This document shows positions 44,917 to 53,429 of a stretch of DNA of 64,000 bases, piece after piece. The notes under the pieces are model-generated. The model was not told the DNA's origin and searched no databases. It saw only the letters and a list, made by a program, of their open reading frames with translations. A program made the position numbers and the translations under genes. Source of the stretch: DASRIA01 sp963768885 (lineage in GTDB: Bacteria; Actinomycetota; Thermoleophilia; Solirubrobacterales; JBBDJG01); NCBI GenBank assembly GCA_963768885.1, contig CAVYJN010000006.1:62001-126000 (forward strand), given 5' to 3'. Within the stretch, counting starts at the first letter, position 1, and each line of letters begins with the position of its first letter.

Positions 44917-46608
44917 ATGACGGTGTCGGGGAACGTGAACGCTTCCAGGCTCGGCTGGATCGGCGTCCTGCTGGTCGCCGCGATCCTGCTGGTCGCGACG
45001 CTGCCGGCGAGCGCGGGCGCGCATGCCGAGCGCGCGACCTTCTTCCCTGACCCCAACCAGGGCGCCTTCCCCGAATACCTCGACTACGGCCCCGAGCTGG
45101 TGGTCTGCAAGAAGGAGTCCGATCGCCTGATCAAGCAGATCGAGGACCCCGCGGTGCGCAGGGAGAACCAGAAGCTGCGCGGCCAGTGCCGCTTCGGCTC
45201 GATCCAGACGGCCGTCAACTTCGCGAAGAACGGCTACCGGATCAAGGTCCTGCCGGGCACCTACACCGAGTCGCGGTGGCTCAACAACCCGCCGCCGGGC
45301 TGTGGGGCGCTCTACGCGAACACCGGCGCGCTCTCCTACGAGCAGCACCGCCAGTGCCCGAACGCCCAGAACCTGATCGCGATCCTCGGCGACACCAATG
45401 GGGACCGTGTCTGCGACGCCAAGTGCGACATCCAGATCGAGGGCACGGGCGACGACCCGGGCGACGTCAAGATCGAGGGCCAGAAGGAGAAGCTGAACGT
45501 GATCCGCGCCGATCGCGCGGACGGCGTGTACCTGAAGAACTTCACCGTCGAGTTCTCCGACTTCAACAACATCTACGTGCTGGAGACGAACGGGTTCCGC
45601 ATCGACGAGGTCGAGTCGCGCTACAGCCGCGAGTACGGGATCCTCTCGTTCGCCTCCGACCACGGGATCTACGAGAACTGCGACGCGTCGTACAACGGGG
45701 ACTCGGGCGTCTACCCGGGCTCGGGCCCGAACGCGCGCCACGGGCAGCCGGACGCGCACGGCCACGTGTACGGCATCGAGATCCGCAACTGCAACTCGCA
45801 TCACAACACGATCGGGATGTCGGGCACGGCGGGCAACGGCACGTGGGCGCACGACAACCGCTTCCACGACAACTCGACCGGCGTCACGACCGACTCGTTC
45901 GCGGGCGGCCACCCCGGGATGCCGCAGGACAACTCGAAGTGGTCCCACAACCTGATCTACTCGAACAACAACGACCTCTTCAACGACGAGCGCGACGCCT
46001 ACTGCCAGCAGGTCCCGTGGGAGCAGCGCGACCCGCAGAAGGTCTGCCCGACGTTCCAGGTGCCGGTCGGCACCGGCCAGCTGATCGCGGGCGGCAACGC
46101 CAACGTCGTCGAGGAGAACTACATCTTCGACAACTGGCGCCGCGGCACGATGCTGCACTGGGTCCCGGCGCCGCTGCGCGGCGAGCAGGACGCGGGCAAG
46201 ACGTACGACACCTCCGCGAACAACCGCTACCTGCGCAACTGCATGGGGACGCGCCCGTCCAACCTCGACGCGGTGGACTTCTCCACCTGTGAGGGCACGC
46301 GCGACGCCAACGGCGTGGACTTCTGGTGGGACGAGGAGGAGGGGCAGGACTGCGTCGAGGAGCAGCCCGGATGCGTGGAGACCGACAGCGCCAACGGCAA
46401 CTGCTGGACGGGCAACCAGGGCTTCGACGGCGCCTCCTACTCGAGCGATCCGCCGGCCCTGCTGCTGCCGAACTGCCCCGGCCTGGACGCCTTCCGGCCC
46501 GGCAACTCCGAGAAGCAGGCGATGCTCGTCCCGTGCGCGACGTGGAACCCGACGGACAACACCGATCCGCCGGGCTGCGACTGGTTCACCCGGCCGTCCG
46601 AGCCGTAA
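44917..46608 (+). CDS. Secreted parallel beta-helix protein, paralog 2
   Basis: 563 aa from ATG 44917 (behind GGGGAGGG), rather than an ATG at 44872 with no site. Signal peptide ends at ASAGAHAERA. It is collinear with the preceding protein across its whole length, including AERATFFPDPNQGAFPEY, the NNIYVLETNGFR rungs, GHPGMPQD, VPVGTG, NYIFDNWRRGTMLHWVP and the CDWFTRP end. The pair is a tandem duplication that has diverged. Function unknown; probably cell-surface or secreted. Confidence 0.85.
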   Translation: MTVSGNVNASRLGWIGVLLVAAILLVATLPASAGAHAERATFFPDPNQGAFPEYLDYGPELVVCKKESDRLIKQIEDPAVRRENQKLRGQCRFGSIQTAVNFAKNGYRIKVLPGTYTESRWLNNPPPGCGALYANTGALSYEQHRQCPNAQNLIAILGDTNGDRVCDAKCDIQIEGTGDDPGDVKIEGQKEKLNVIRADRADGVYLKNFTVEFSDFNNIYVLETNGFRIDEVESRYSREYGILSFASDHGIYENCDASYNGDSGVYPGSGPNARHGQPDAHGHVYGIEIRNCNSHHNTIGMSGTAGNGTWAHDNRFHDNSTGVTTDSFAGGHPGMPQDNSKWSHNLIYSNNNDLFNDERDAYCQQVPWEQRDPQKVCPTFQVPVGTGQLIAGGNANVVEENYIFDNWRRGTMLHWVPAPLRGEQDAGKTYDTSANNRYLRNCMGTRPSNLDAVDFSTCEGTRDANGVDFWWDEEEGQDCVEEQPGCVETDSANGNCWTGNQGFDGASYSSDPPALLLPNCPGLDAFRPGNSEKQAMLVPCATWNPTDNTDPPGCDWFTRPSEP

Positions 46609-46646
46609 AGACGATCGACCCCGCAGGCATCAGCTGATCAGGCGAT

Positions 46647-46677
46647 AGCGTTCCGGGCCATGAGGGCCCGGAACGCT
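46647..46677 (+). promoter_or_regulatory. Perfect hairpin with a start codon in its loop
   Basis: A 13-bp perfect inverted repeat (46647-46659 and 46665-46677) encloses the pentaloop ATGAG. The ATG in the loop is the only possible start of the following lipoprotein gene. It may also terminate the upstream beta-helix transcript, 38 bases after its stop. Confidence 0.65.
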
Positions 46678-47157
46678 TCGCTGCTGATCGGCGTCGCCAC
46701 GGTCGTCGCGCTCCTTGCCGGGTGCGGCGACGACGGCGGCCAGGCGAAGGACCCGCTGGCCTGGTTCGACACGCCGACGGTGATCGTGCATCCGACGCTG
46801 AAGGGCGACCGCGTCCTGAAGGCCGAGGTCAGCAACGACACCGGGGACAAGGTGCGCGTGAACGCCGGCGACATCAAGGTCTACGACGACCGCGGCCGGC
46901 GGCTGAAGGCGTCGGCGACCTTCGCCGAGGGCTACCTGCACTCGCTGTATCCGCCCACGCGCGGTCCCGCGAGCCTGCCCGACTCCGAGCTCGAGCGCCT
47001 CGGCAAGCTGGCCGAGATCGCGCCCGGGGACACCGCCAGCCTGACCGTGTCGTGGCACGAGCCCGGCGGCCGCCACTCCGCCGCGCGGATCTCCTACGGC
47101 GAGGGTTCGCTGACGATCCCGCCGGAGAGCGTCCGCCGCGCCGAGCGCGAGCTGTAG
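46660..47157 (+). CDS. Lipoprotein with Ig-like domain
   Basis: 165 aa. Lipobox ALLAGC, acidic linker GDDGGQ, then a beta-rich domain (VIVHPTLKGDRVLKAEVSNDTGDKVRVNAGDIKVYDDRGRRL) that resembles DUF4352/telomeric-repeat-like Ig folds: a conserved beta-sandwich followed by APGDTASLTVSW. Expected on the outer face of the membrane. No nearby gene suggests a job. Confidence 0.75.
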   Translation: MRARNASLLIGVATVVALLAGCGDDGGQAKDPLAWFDTPTVIVHPTLKGDRVLKAEVSNDTGDKVRVNAGDIKVYDDRGRRLKASATFAEGYLHSLYPPTRGPASLPDSELERLGKLAEIAPGDTASLTVSWHEPGGRHSAARISYGEGSLTIPPESVRRAEREL

Positions 47158-47161
47158 GCGC

Positions 47162-47503
47162 TCAGCGGCGGCTGCGCCCGAGCAGCAGTAGGAGCAGCAG
47201 GATCAGCGCGGCCTGGGCGCGCAGCGCGAGGCGCGTGGCGTCGACCGCGGGCTTCCATTCGGCCGTGCCCGAGCGGATCACGTAGGCCCCGATCGGCCTC
47301 GCGTCGAGCCCGAAGCCGAGCCCGCTGCCCGCGCCGGTTGTTCCCTTGTCGGGCTGGCCGCCCTCGCCGCCGCCTCCGCCGCCGAAGCCGCGGACCCGGG
47401 CTGCCGGGATCACGACGACTCCGTCGCGCTCGATCGGGTCGCCGTACACCTGCCTCGCCGACATCGCGTCCTTGACCTCGGCCAGTCTGTCCTGCACGTC
47501 CAT
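47162..47503 (-). CDS. GerW/YtfJ family protein with C-terminal membrane anchor
   Basis: 113 aa. YGDPIERDGVVVIPAARVRGFGGGGGG and LGFGLDARPIGAYVI are characteristic of the GerW (spore protein YtfJ) family. A C-terminal LILLLLLLLG helix followed by RSRR makes it a tail-anchored form. In Bacillus, YtfJ works in spore germination, but related proteins occur in non-spore-formers, so no such role is assumed here. It converges with the lipoprotein gene. Confidence 0.85.
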   Translation of the reverse strand: MDVQDRLAEVKDAMSARQVYGDPIERDGVVVIPAARVRGFGGGGGGEGGQPDKGTTGAGSGLGFGLDARPIGAYVIRSGTAEWKPAVDATRLALRAQAALILLLLLLLGRSRR

Positions 47504-47551
47504 CCGGCACCTCCGCGCGTTGTGGTTCGGACGGATCTTCCCACGGGGGGG

Positions 47552-47597
47552 CGAACGTCCCGCGCTGTGGCCTTCAAGAGGTGATGCGGGACGTTCG
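47552..47597 (+). repeat. Inverted repeat at the 5' end of the AbiEi/DUF559 gene
   Basis: Arms CGAACGTCCCGC (47552-47563) and its complement (47586-47597) flank a 22-nt loop holding the start codon region. The same core with a 22-nt loop recurs at the 3' end of the gene. Confidence 0.75.
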
Positions 47598-48474
47598 AGT
47601 GGTGGAGCTTGCGGGCGAGCAGTTCAACCGTGTGTCGCGTGGACAGCTCCGTGACCTGGGTCTTAGCGAAGCTGCGATTGCGCACCGCGTCGCCATCGGG
47701 CGGCTGGTGGCCGTCGAGCAAGGGGTGTTCGCCGTCGCGCCGGTGCTGAAGCACGACAACTGGGGTCGCTGGATGGCGGCCACTCTGACCGCACCGGGAA
47801 GTGTGCTGAGTCATTCGAGCGCAGCTGCGGCCTGGGGCTTCTGGTCCCCGCCAGGGGTCGAGACCATCACGCGGCCTGGCAGTGGCGGTCCTCGACGGCA
47901 TGGTGGAGCACTGGCGTTTCGCAGCTCTACGTTGGAAGGCGAGTGCGATCTGCTGCGGGGGATCCCGATCACGTCCGTGCCGCGCACGCTGCTGGATCTC
48001 GCCGCCCGGGGGAGCTCACGGGCGCTCGCGAGGCCCGTGCGCGAGGCGGTTCGCATGCAGCTGACGACGATCGCCTCCGTTGCCGAATGCCTCGGCCGCC
48101 ATCGCGGGCGGCGAGGCGCGGGCCGGCTTGCCGCCACGCTGGCGCGCTACGAAGGCTTGCCGCTCGCACGCGCGCGCAGCGGCGCCGAGGTGCGCGCATT
48201 GGAGGTGCTTCGCGGAGCCGCGCGCCCACTTCCCCGGTTGAACGTACGCATCGCCGGCGAGGAGGCTGACCTGAGCTGGCACCGCCAGCGGCTCATCGTC
48301 GAGATCGACGGCGGGCCCTTCCATCTCGACGTCGGCGAGGACGCGCGCAAGCAGGCGCGCTGGGAGGCTGCGGGCTGGACCGTCGAGCGCCTCCCATCCG
48401 ACGACGTATACGAGCGCCCCCACCGCTTGCTCGTCCTTGCACCCCAGCCGAACGTCCCGGAGAAACTGTCATAG
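47581..48474 (+). CDS. AbiEi-type N-terminal domain fused to DUF559 (Vsr-like nuclease) domain
   Basis: 297 aa. Residues 1-50 form the AbiEi-like HTH (SRGQLRDLGLSEAAIAHRVAIGRLVAVEQGVFAV), followed by a middle domain (RGIPITSVPRTLLDLAA). The C-terminal DUF559 domain (about 225-290) has the Vsr-endonuclease-like layout: EADLSWHRQRLIVEIDGGPFH, a basic helix, AGW and the final strands. No cognate AbiEii toxin gene is adjacent. GTG 47581 or ATG 47584 starts lie inside the upstream hairpin. These solitary genes are frequent in actinobacteria and their role is unclear; defence or selfish mobility are both possible. Confidence 0.82.
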   Translation: MMRDVRVVELAGEQFNRVSRGQLRDLGLSEAAIAHRVAIGRLVAVEQGVFAVAPVLKHDNWGRWMAATLTAPGSVLSHSSAAAAWGFWSPPGVETITRPGSGGPRRHGGALAFRSSTLEGECDLLRGIPITSVPRTLLDLAARGSSRALARPVREAVRMQLTTIASVAECLGRHRGRRGAGRLAATLARYEGLPLARARSGAEVRALEVLRGAARPLPRLNVRIAGEEADLSWHRQRLIVEIDGGPFHLDVGEDARKQARWEAAGWTVERLPSDDVYERPHRLLVLAPQPNVPEKLS

Positions 48475-48495
48475 CCGCTGGTCCGGGACGTTCGG
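48448..48495 (+). repeat. Inverted repeat at the 3' end of the AbiEi/DUF559 gene
   Basis: Arms CCGAACGTCCCGG (48448-48460) and its complement (48483-48495) enclose a 22-nt loop that contains the gene's stop codon. It shares the GAACGTCCCG core and loop length with the 5' copy. It may also end transcription between the converging genes. Confidence 0.75.
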
Positions 48496-48508
48496 CGGGG
48501 GCCGGCCG

Positions 48509-49115
48509 CTAGTCGAGCAGCCCGCGGCGCTCGGCGACCTCGATCGCCTGCGCCCGGGAGCGCACGCCGAGGCGCTTGTAGAGCCGTGAGGAGCGATTTC
48601 GCACCGTCTTCGGCGCGACCCCCAGCGTGGCGGCGATCTCGGCCGTCGCGCGGCCGCCCGCGAGCAGCTGCAGCAGGCGCCGCTCGTCGTCCGCGCGGCG
48701 GCGTGCGCTCGGCGCGGTGCATGCCGAGCAGGGGCCCGAGCAGATCCGGCGTGACGAAGGTCTCGCCGCGGGCCGCGGCACGCACCGCGGCGGTCAGCTC
48801 GTCGGCGCCGTCGCCCTCGACCACGAACCCGAGTGCGCCGGTCGCGACGCAGTCGAGCATCAGGTGCACGTCGGGCTGGCGCAGCGCGACCACGACCTCG
48901 TCCGCGATCCCGCGCGCGGCCTCGCACGCGGCGGGCGCGTCCGCGAGGCCACGCTCGCCCAGCACGCAGACGGCGGCCCGCGCGCCCGCGTCCGGAAGCT
49001 CGGGGTGGGCCGTCACGTCCAATCCCTGCGCCCGCGAGAGCAACCGCGCCATTCCGAGCCGCAGCAGCTCGGTGCGGCACACCAGCATCACCTCGATGGT
49101 GTCACCGGGTCGCAT
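48509..49115 (-). CDS. LuxR-family regulator with degenerate receiver domain, frameshifted
   Basis: About 201 aa when corrected. The N-terminus looks like a response-regulator receiver (VMLVCRTELLRLGMARLLSR) but the phosphorylated Asp position is replaced (AAVCVLGERGLA), so it is probably a pseudo-receiver. GALGFVVEGDGADELTAAVRAAARGETF is the canonical alpha4-alpha5 face. The LuxR HTH (ERRLLQLLAGGRATAEIAATLGVAPKTVRNRSSRLYKRLGV) is in another frame; one extra base within 48691-48706 explains the split. No sensor kinase is near. Divergent from the polysaccharide export ATPase. Confidence 0.78.
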
Positions 49116-49166
49116 GGGCTAACTCAAACAGGTTCACGCTCGATGTGTTGGTACCGTCATTCGCCG

Positions 49167-50408
49167 ATGCCGACGGCCGCGATAGCCAGCGAAGGCGTCT
49201 GGAAGACGTTCCGGCTTCCGCACGACCGCCCGTCCACGCTCAAGCAGCGCCTCCTGCACCCGCGTGCCTCGCGCCTGGCGACGGAGCTGCATGCGCTGCG
49301 GGACGTCTCCTTCGAGGTCCCCGAGGGCGAGTTCATCGGGATCGTCGGGCGCAACGGCTCGGGCAAGAGCACCCTGCTCAAGTGCCTGGCCGGGATCTAC
49401 GAGCCGGACCGGGGCCGCCTCGGCGTGAGCGGACGCGTGTCGCCGTTCATCGAGCTGGGCGTCGGATTCAACCCCGAGCTGACCGCGCTCGACAACGTGG
49501 TCGTGAACGCTGCGCTGCTCGGGATGCCCAAGGCCGAGGCGATCGCGCGGTTCCCCGAGATCATCGAGTTCGCCGAGCTCGAGCGCTTCGTCGACCTCAA
49601 GCTGAAGAACTACTCCTCCGGGATGCAGGTGCGGCTCGGCTTCGCCTCGATGATCCAGGCCGAGGCCGACATCTACCTGGTCGACGAGGTCCTCGCCGTC
49701 GGGGATGCACGCTTCCAGCAGAAGTGCTTCGACACGTTCCGGCGGCTCAAGCGCGAGCAGCGGACCGTCGTGTTCGTGACGCACGACCTCGCGAGCGTCG
49801 AGCGCTTCTGCGACCGCGTCGTGCTGCTCGAGCAGGGGGAGGTAGTCGCGGACGGCGACGCGCACGAGGTGATCATGGACTACCGCCAGCGCGACCTCGA
49901 GGCCGAGCGCACGGCCGCCACCGCGGCCGGCGGGGGCACGCGCTGGGGCGACGGCGCGGCGCGGGTGGTCGATGCGTGGTTCGAGGACGCCCAGGGGCGC
50001 CGCCAGCCCGCGGTGGGACAGTCCTCGCGCGTCACCTACCGCGCGCGGGTGCGCTTCGACGCCGCGATCGAGAAGCCGATCTTCGGGATGATCCTGAAGG
50101 GCGAGAGCGGCGAGCACGTCTTCGTGACCAACACGATGCTCGACGGCGTCGACACGGGCTCCTACGCGGCCGGCGAGGAGGCCGTCTACTCCGTCGCGTT
50201 CGACGCCCACCTCGCGGTGGGACGCTGGACGGCCTCGCCCGCGGTCGCCTACCAGGACGCGCAACGGTTCGCCGACTGGTGGGAGGACGGCGTGGTGATC
50301 TCGGTGATGGGCCAGGGCCACTCGGGCGGCCTCGCGGACCTGCCCCACGAGACGCGCGTGGAGCGGGGCGCGAAGACGCCCCCGCTCGGCGAGCCGGTCG
50401 ACGCCTAG
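49167..50408 (+). CDS. Polysaccharide ABC exporter ATP-binding protein (Wzt-like)
   Basis: 413 aa. ATPase domain with Walker A GRNGSGKSTLLK, the signature YSSGMQVRLGF (the SGM variant of Wzt/TagH/RfbE proteins), Walker B IYLVDEVLAVGD and H-loop FVTHDL. From about residue 250 a separate beta-sandwich domain (AARVVDAWFEDAQG, VGRWTASPAVAY) matches Wzt C-terminal domains, which recognise the glycan to be exported. It works with the permease encoded on the opposite strand. Confidence 0.9.
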   Translation: MPTAAIASEGVWKTFRLPHDRPSTLKQRLLHPRASRLATELHALRDVSFEVPEGEFIGIVGRNGSGKSTLLKCLAGIYEPDRGRLGVSGRVSPFIELGVGFNPELTALDNVVVNAALLGMPKAEAIARFPEIIEFAELERFVDLKLKNYSSGMQVRLGFASMIQAEADIYLVDEVLAVGDARFQQKCFDTFRRLKREQRTVVFVTHDLASVERFCDRVVLLEQGEVVADGDAHEVIMDYRQRDLEAERTAATAAGGGTRWGDGAARVVDAWFEDAQGRRQPAVGQSSRVTYRARVRFDAAIEKPIFGMILKGESGEHVFVTNTMLDGVDTGSYAAGEEAVYSVAFDAHLAVGRWTASPAVAYQDAQRFADWWEDGVVISVMGQGHSGGLADLPHETRVERGAKTPPLGEPVDA

Positions 50409-50411
50409 CCG

Positions 50412-51260
50412 CTACAGGTCCTCGGCGAGCCGTCCCTCGGCACGCCGGAACCGCCAGACGCTGAGCACGACGAGCGCGGCGGCGATCCCGAGCGGGATCA
50501 GCAGGAGCGCGGCGCCGCCGATCGCGGCGGCCGCGCTCTCGGTGCTCTCCGGCACGAGCCAGTGGCGTCCCTGCTGGATCACCACCGCGAGCGGGTTCAT
50601 CATGATCAGCTCCTGGAAGTCCGCCGGGACGTTCTCGATCGTGTAGATGATCGGGGTTCCCCAGAAGAGCATCTGGAGCGTGACCTCCCAGATCGGGCGC
50701 ACGTCGCGGTAGCGCACGAACAGCACCGCGAGCAGCACCGACATCGCGGTCGCGAGCACCACGGCGGCGACCACGCAGAGCAGGAAGCCGATCCAGCCGA
50801 ACCCGGGCTCGACGCCGTCGATCAGCGTGAATGCGAACACGACCACGAGGCCGAGCGCGAGGTTCGCGGCGGCGGTCATCGACACCGAGATCGGCACGGC
50901 CGCGCGCGGGAAGGCCACCTTGCGCAGCAGGTTCTCGCGCGCCACGAGGCTCGTGAGGCCGCTGCTCGTCGCCTCCGAGAAGAAGTTGAAGACCACGATC
51001 GCCGCGAGCAGCACGACCGCGTAGTGGGGGACCGCGTCGCCGAAGCGCACGACGTGCGTGAAGACGACGTAGAGCACGCCGAAGAGCATCAGCGGGCGCA
51101 GCACCGTCCACAGGTAGCCGAGCGTCGAGCCGAAGTAGCGCAGCTTGAACTCGGTCGCCGTGAGCGCGCGTGTGACGTACAGGAAATGGCGCCAGTCCGA
51201 CCGCCCCGACCGGGGCGCGGCGAGCGTCGCGGGTGCCTGGGCGGCGCGGGCCTCCATCAT
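50412..51260 (-). CDS. Polysaccharide ABC exporter permease (Wzm-like, ABC-2 type)
   Basis: 282 aa with six membrane helices. It starts with SDWRHFLYVTRALTATEFKLRYFGSTLGYLWTVLRPL, the standard N-terminus of Wzm/TagG permeases, and has ENLLRKVAFPRAAVPIS and MFWGTPIIYTIENVP. It moves lipid-linked glycan across the membrane with the Wzt-like ATPase. ATG 51260 overlaps the stop of the glycosyltransferase gene (ATGA). Confidence 0.9.
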   Translation of the reverse strand: MMEARAAQAPATLAAPRSGRSDWRHFLYVTRALTATEFKLRYFGSTLGYLWTVLRPLMLFGVLYVVFTHVVRFGDAVPHYAVVLLAAIVVFNFFSEATSSGLTSLVARENLLRKVAFPRAAVPISVSMTAAANLALGLVVVFAFTLIDGVEPGFGWIGFLLCVVAAVVLATAMSVLLAVLFVRYRDVRPIWEVTLQMLFWGTPIIYTIENVPADFQELIMMNPLAVVIQQGRHWLVPESTESAAAAIGGAALLLIPLGIAAALVVLSVWRFRRAEGRLAEDL

Positions 51261-53429
51261 CCGAGGTGCGCGCGGGCCTCGGCCAGCGCCGGGTCGGACG
51301 GCGCGTCGCGCAGGTGCTCCTCCCACCGCCGTCGGAGCCAGCGCCGCGTCGCCTGCTCGATCTGATCGGCGGTCGCGGTCCACGTCATCCCCGCGACGAA
51401 GCTCCGGGCCGCGGCCGCCTGGCGCTCGCGGCGCGCCGGGTCGTCGAGCAGCGCCTCGACGGTGCCGGCGAGCGCGAGCGGGTCCGGGTCGGCCAGCTCG
51501 ATCACGCCCGGCCGGCTGCCGAACACGGACTCGGCGCTCGCGCCGCGCACGTCGACCACGGGCAGGCCGCAGGCCATCATCTCCTTGGGCACGAGCGAGT
51601 AGTTGGTGAGCGAGATCACGAGGCCGGCCGTCGCGCGCCCGTAGAGCCGCGCGAGCGCCGCGGGCTCGAGCACGCCCGCGAACTCGTAGTCGAACGGCGC
51701 CGGCGGCGGGTGCGCGTCGCCGAACAGGACCACGCGCGTGTCGGGGCGGCGCTCGAGCAGCTCCGCGATCGCCAGCATCCCCAACTCGGTCGCCCGCCGC
51801 GGGGTCGCCGGACGGGCATAGAACAGCAGCGTCTGCGGGTCCCGCGGGCCCGGCGTGGGCCGGTACACGTCGAAGTCCACTCCGTACTCGAACGCCTCGG
51901 CGTCGGCGACCCCGTAGCGGCCGCGCAGCACGTCGACGAGCCATGGGCTCGACGCGAGGCACGGCAAGCCGAGCGAGTACGTGCGCTCGGCCCACATCCG
52001 CTCGGCGGACGCGGGGTAGAACTCGGGCTCGTGGTCCTGCACCAGGTAGGGCTTGAGCTTGCATCCCGGAAGCAGCGCAACCGGGTAGGCCGTCTGCCAG
52101 CCGGTCGCGAACGCCACGTCGGCGCCGTGCCAGTCGTCGAACGAGTTGAACACGCCGCCTCTCAACGGGGCGAAGTGCTCGACGACCTCGCGCCGCGCGA
52201 GCGCGACGCGGCGGTCCATCATCCCGACGTCGTCCTGGATCCAGATCGAGTTCGAGTGGCCGCGCCGCTCGAGCTCGAGCGCGATCCGGAACAGCGCCAT
52301 GTGACCGCCGCTCCCGCGCCGGAAGGGCGGCACGACCCAGGCGATGTTCCACAGCGGGCGCTCGCCGTCGTGCGGCGACGGGGTGGCGAGCGCCGCGGGG
52401 CCGCGCCGCGCGTACTCGCGCACGGACTCGTAGCGCCGGTAGTCCGGCTTCGCCGCCACGTGCCTGAGGTCGTCCTGCGCCGTGGCGGGCGCGCGGCCGC
52501 GACCCTCGAGCGACAGCCCGCGCACGAGGCGATCGGGCACGCGCTCGTGGCGCGAGCCGAGCGCCGAGGCGATCGCGCGGCCGGCGTGGTGGCGCACTGA
52601 GCGCGCGCCCCAGGCCACGCGGGCGGCGCCGTGCACCTCCGACTCGCGCAGGTAGCGCAGGTCGCCGGCGACCTGCGCGCGCACGCTGCGGGCCACGGCT
52701 GCGGGGCGCACCGGCTCGACGTGTCCGATCGTCTCGCGCAGGCCGCGGTACTCGTCGAAGTAGCGCCGCATGAACTCCCCGAACGGATAGTCGTGGGCGT
52801 GCAGGACGCCCGCCGCCGGGACGTAGGCCTTTCGCCACCCGGCGGCCATCGCGTCGCGCGCGAACGCCTGGTCCTCGGCGTAGTCGACGTCGCGGAAGCG
52901 GACCTCCTCCCAGCACGATCGCAGCACGGCCGAGTTCACGTTGGAGAAGAAGCCCGTCGCGGGGTCGCCCGGGTCGGGACGCTCGTCGAGCCGCACTGCG
53001 CCGTCGCCGAAGGACGCGAAGAACTCGGTCAGCTCGCGCGCGATCATCGGGCTCGTGCCGGGGCGGGGGAGATGCGGCCCGAAGGCGAGCCCGACCCGCG
53101 TGCCCTCGTCGAGCGGGGCGACCAGGCTCGCGAGCCACTCGTCGCTCGCGGGCGTGGCGTCCTGGGTGAGGAAGGCGATCCGCTCGCCCGCGGCGTGCTC
53201 CACGGCGAGGTTGCGCGTGCGCCCGTGCCCGAACTCGTGCGGCTCGATCTCGATCACGCGCGCCCCCGCGCGCGCGCGCGATCTCCGCGGATCCGTCGGC
53301 CGAGCCGGAGTCGACGACGAGCATCTCGATCTCGGCGTCGATCCGCTGCGCGGCCACGGCGCCGAGCAGCTCTGCGAGCCACCGCGCGCCGTCCTTGACC
53401 GGCACCACGACCGAGACGATCGCGGTCAT
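51257..53429 (-). CDS. Two-domain glycosyltransferase: GT2 plus WsaF-like rhamnosyltransferase, frameshifted
   Basis: About 723 aa when corrected. The N-terminal GT2 domain (TAIVSVVVPVKDGARWLAEL, VVDSGSADGS, HDYPFGEFMRRYFDEYRG) belongs to the rhamnosyltransferase type. The C-terminal half (WNIAWVVPPFRRGSGGHMALFR, HEPEFYPASAERMWAERTYSLGLPCLASSPWL, LVPKEMMACGLPVVD) matches WsaF-type GT4 enzymes. The frame breaks in a GC dinucleotide/G run at 53262-53280; one base too many. The start ATG 53429 overlaps the methyltransferase stop (TAATG). It likely adds two sugars during glycan assembly; substrates are inferred only from family. Confidence 0.85.

Noticed and set aside
47581..48474. Complete AbiE type IV toxin-antitoxin pair
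   Set aside because: The neighbouring genes are a GerW-like protein and a LuxR regulator; no nucleotidyltransferase toxin is encoded.
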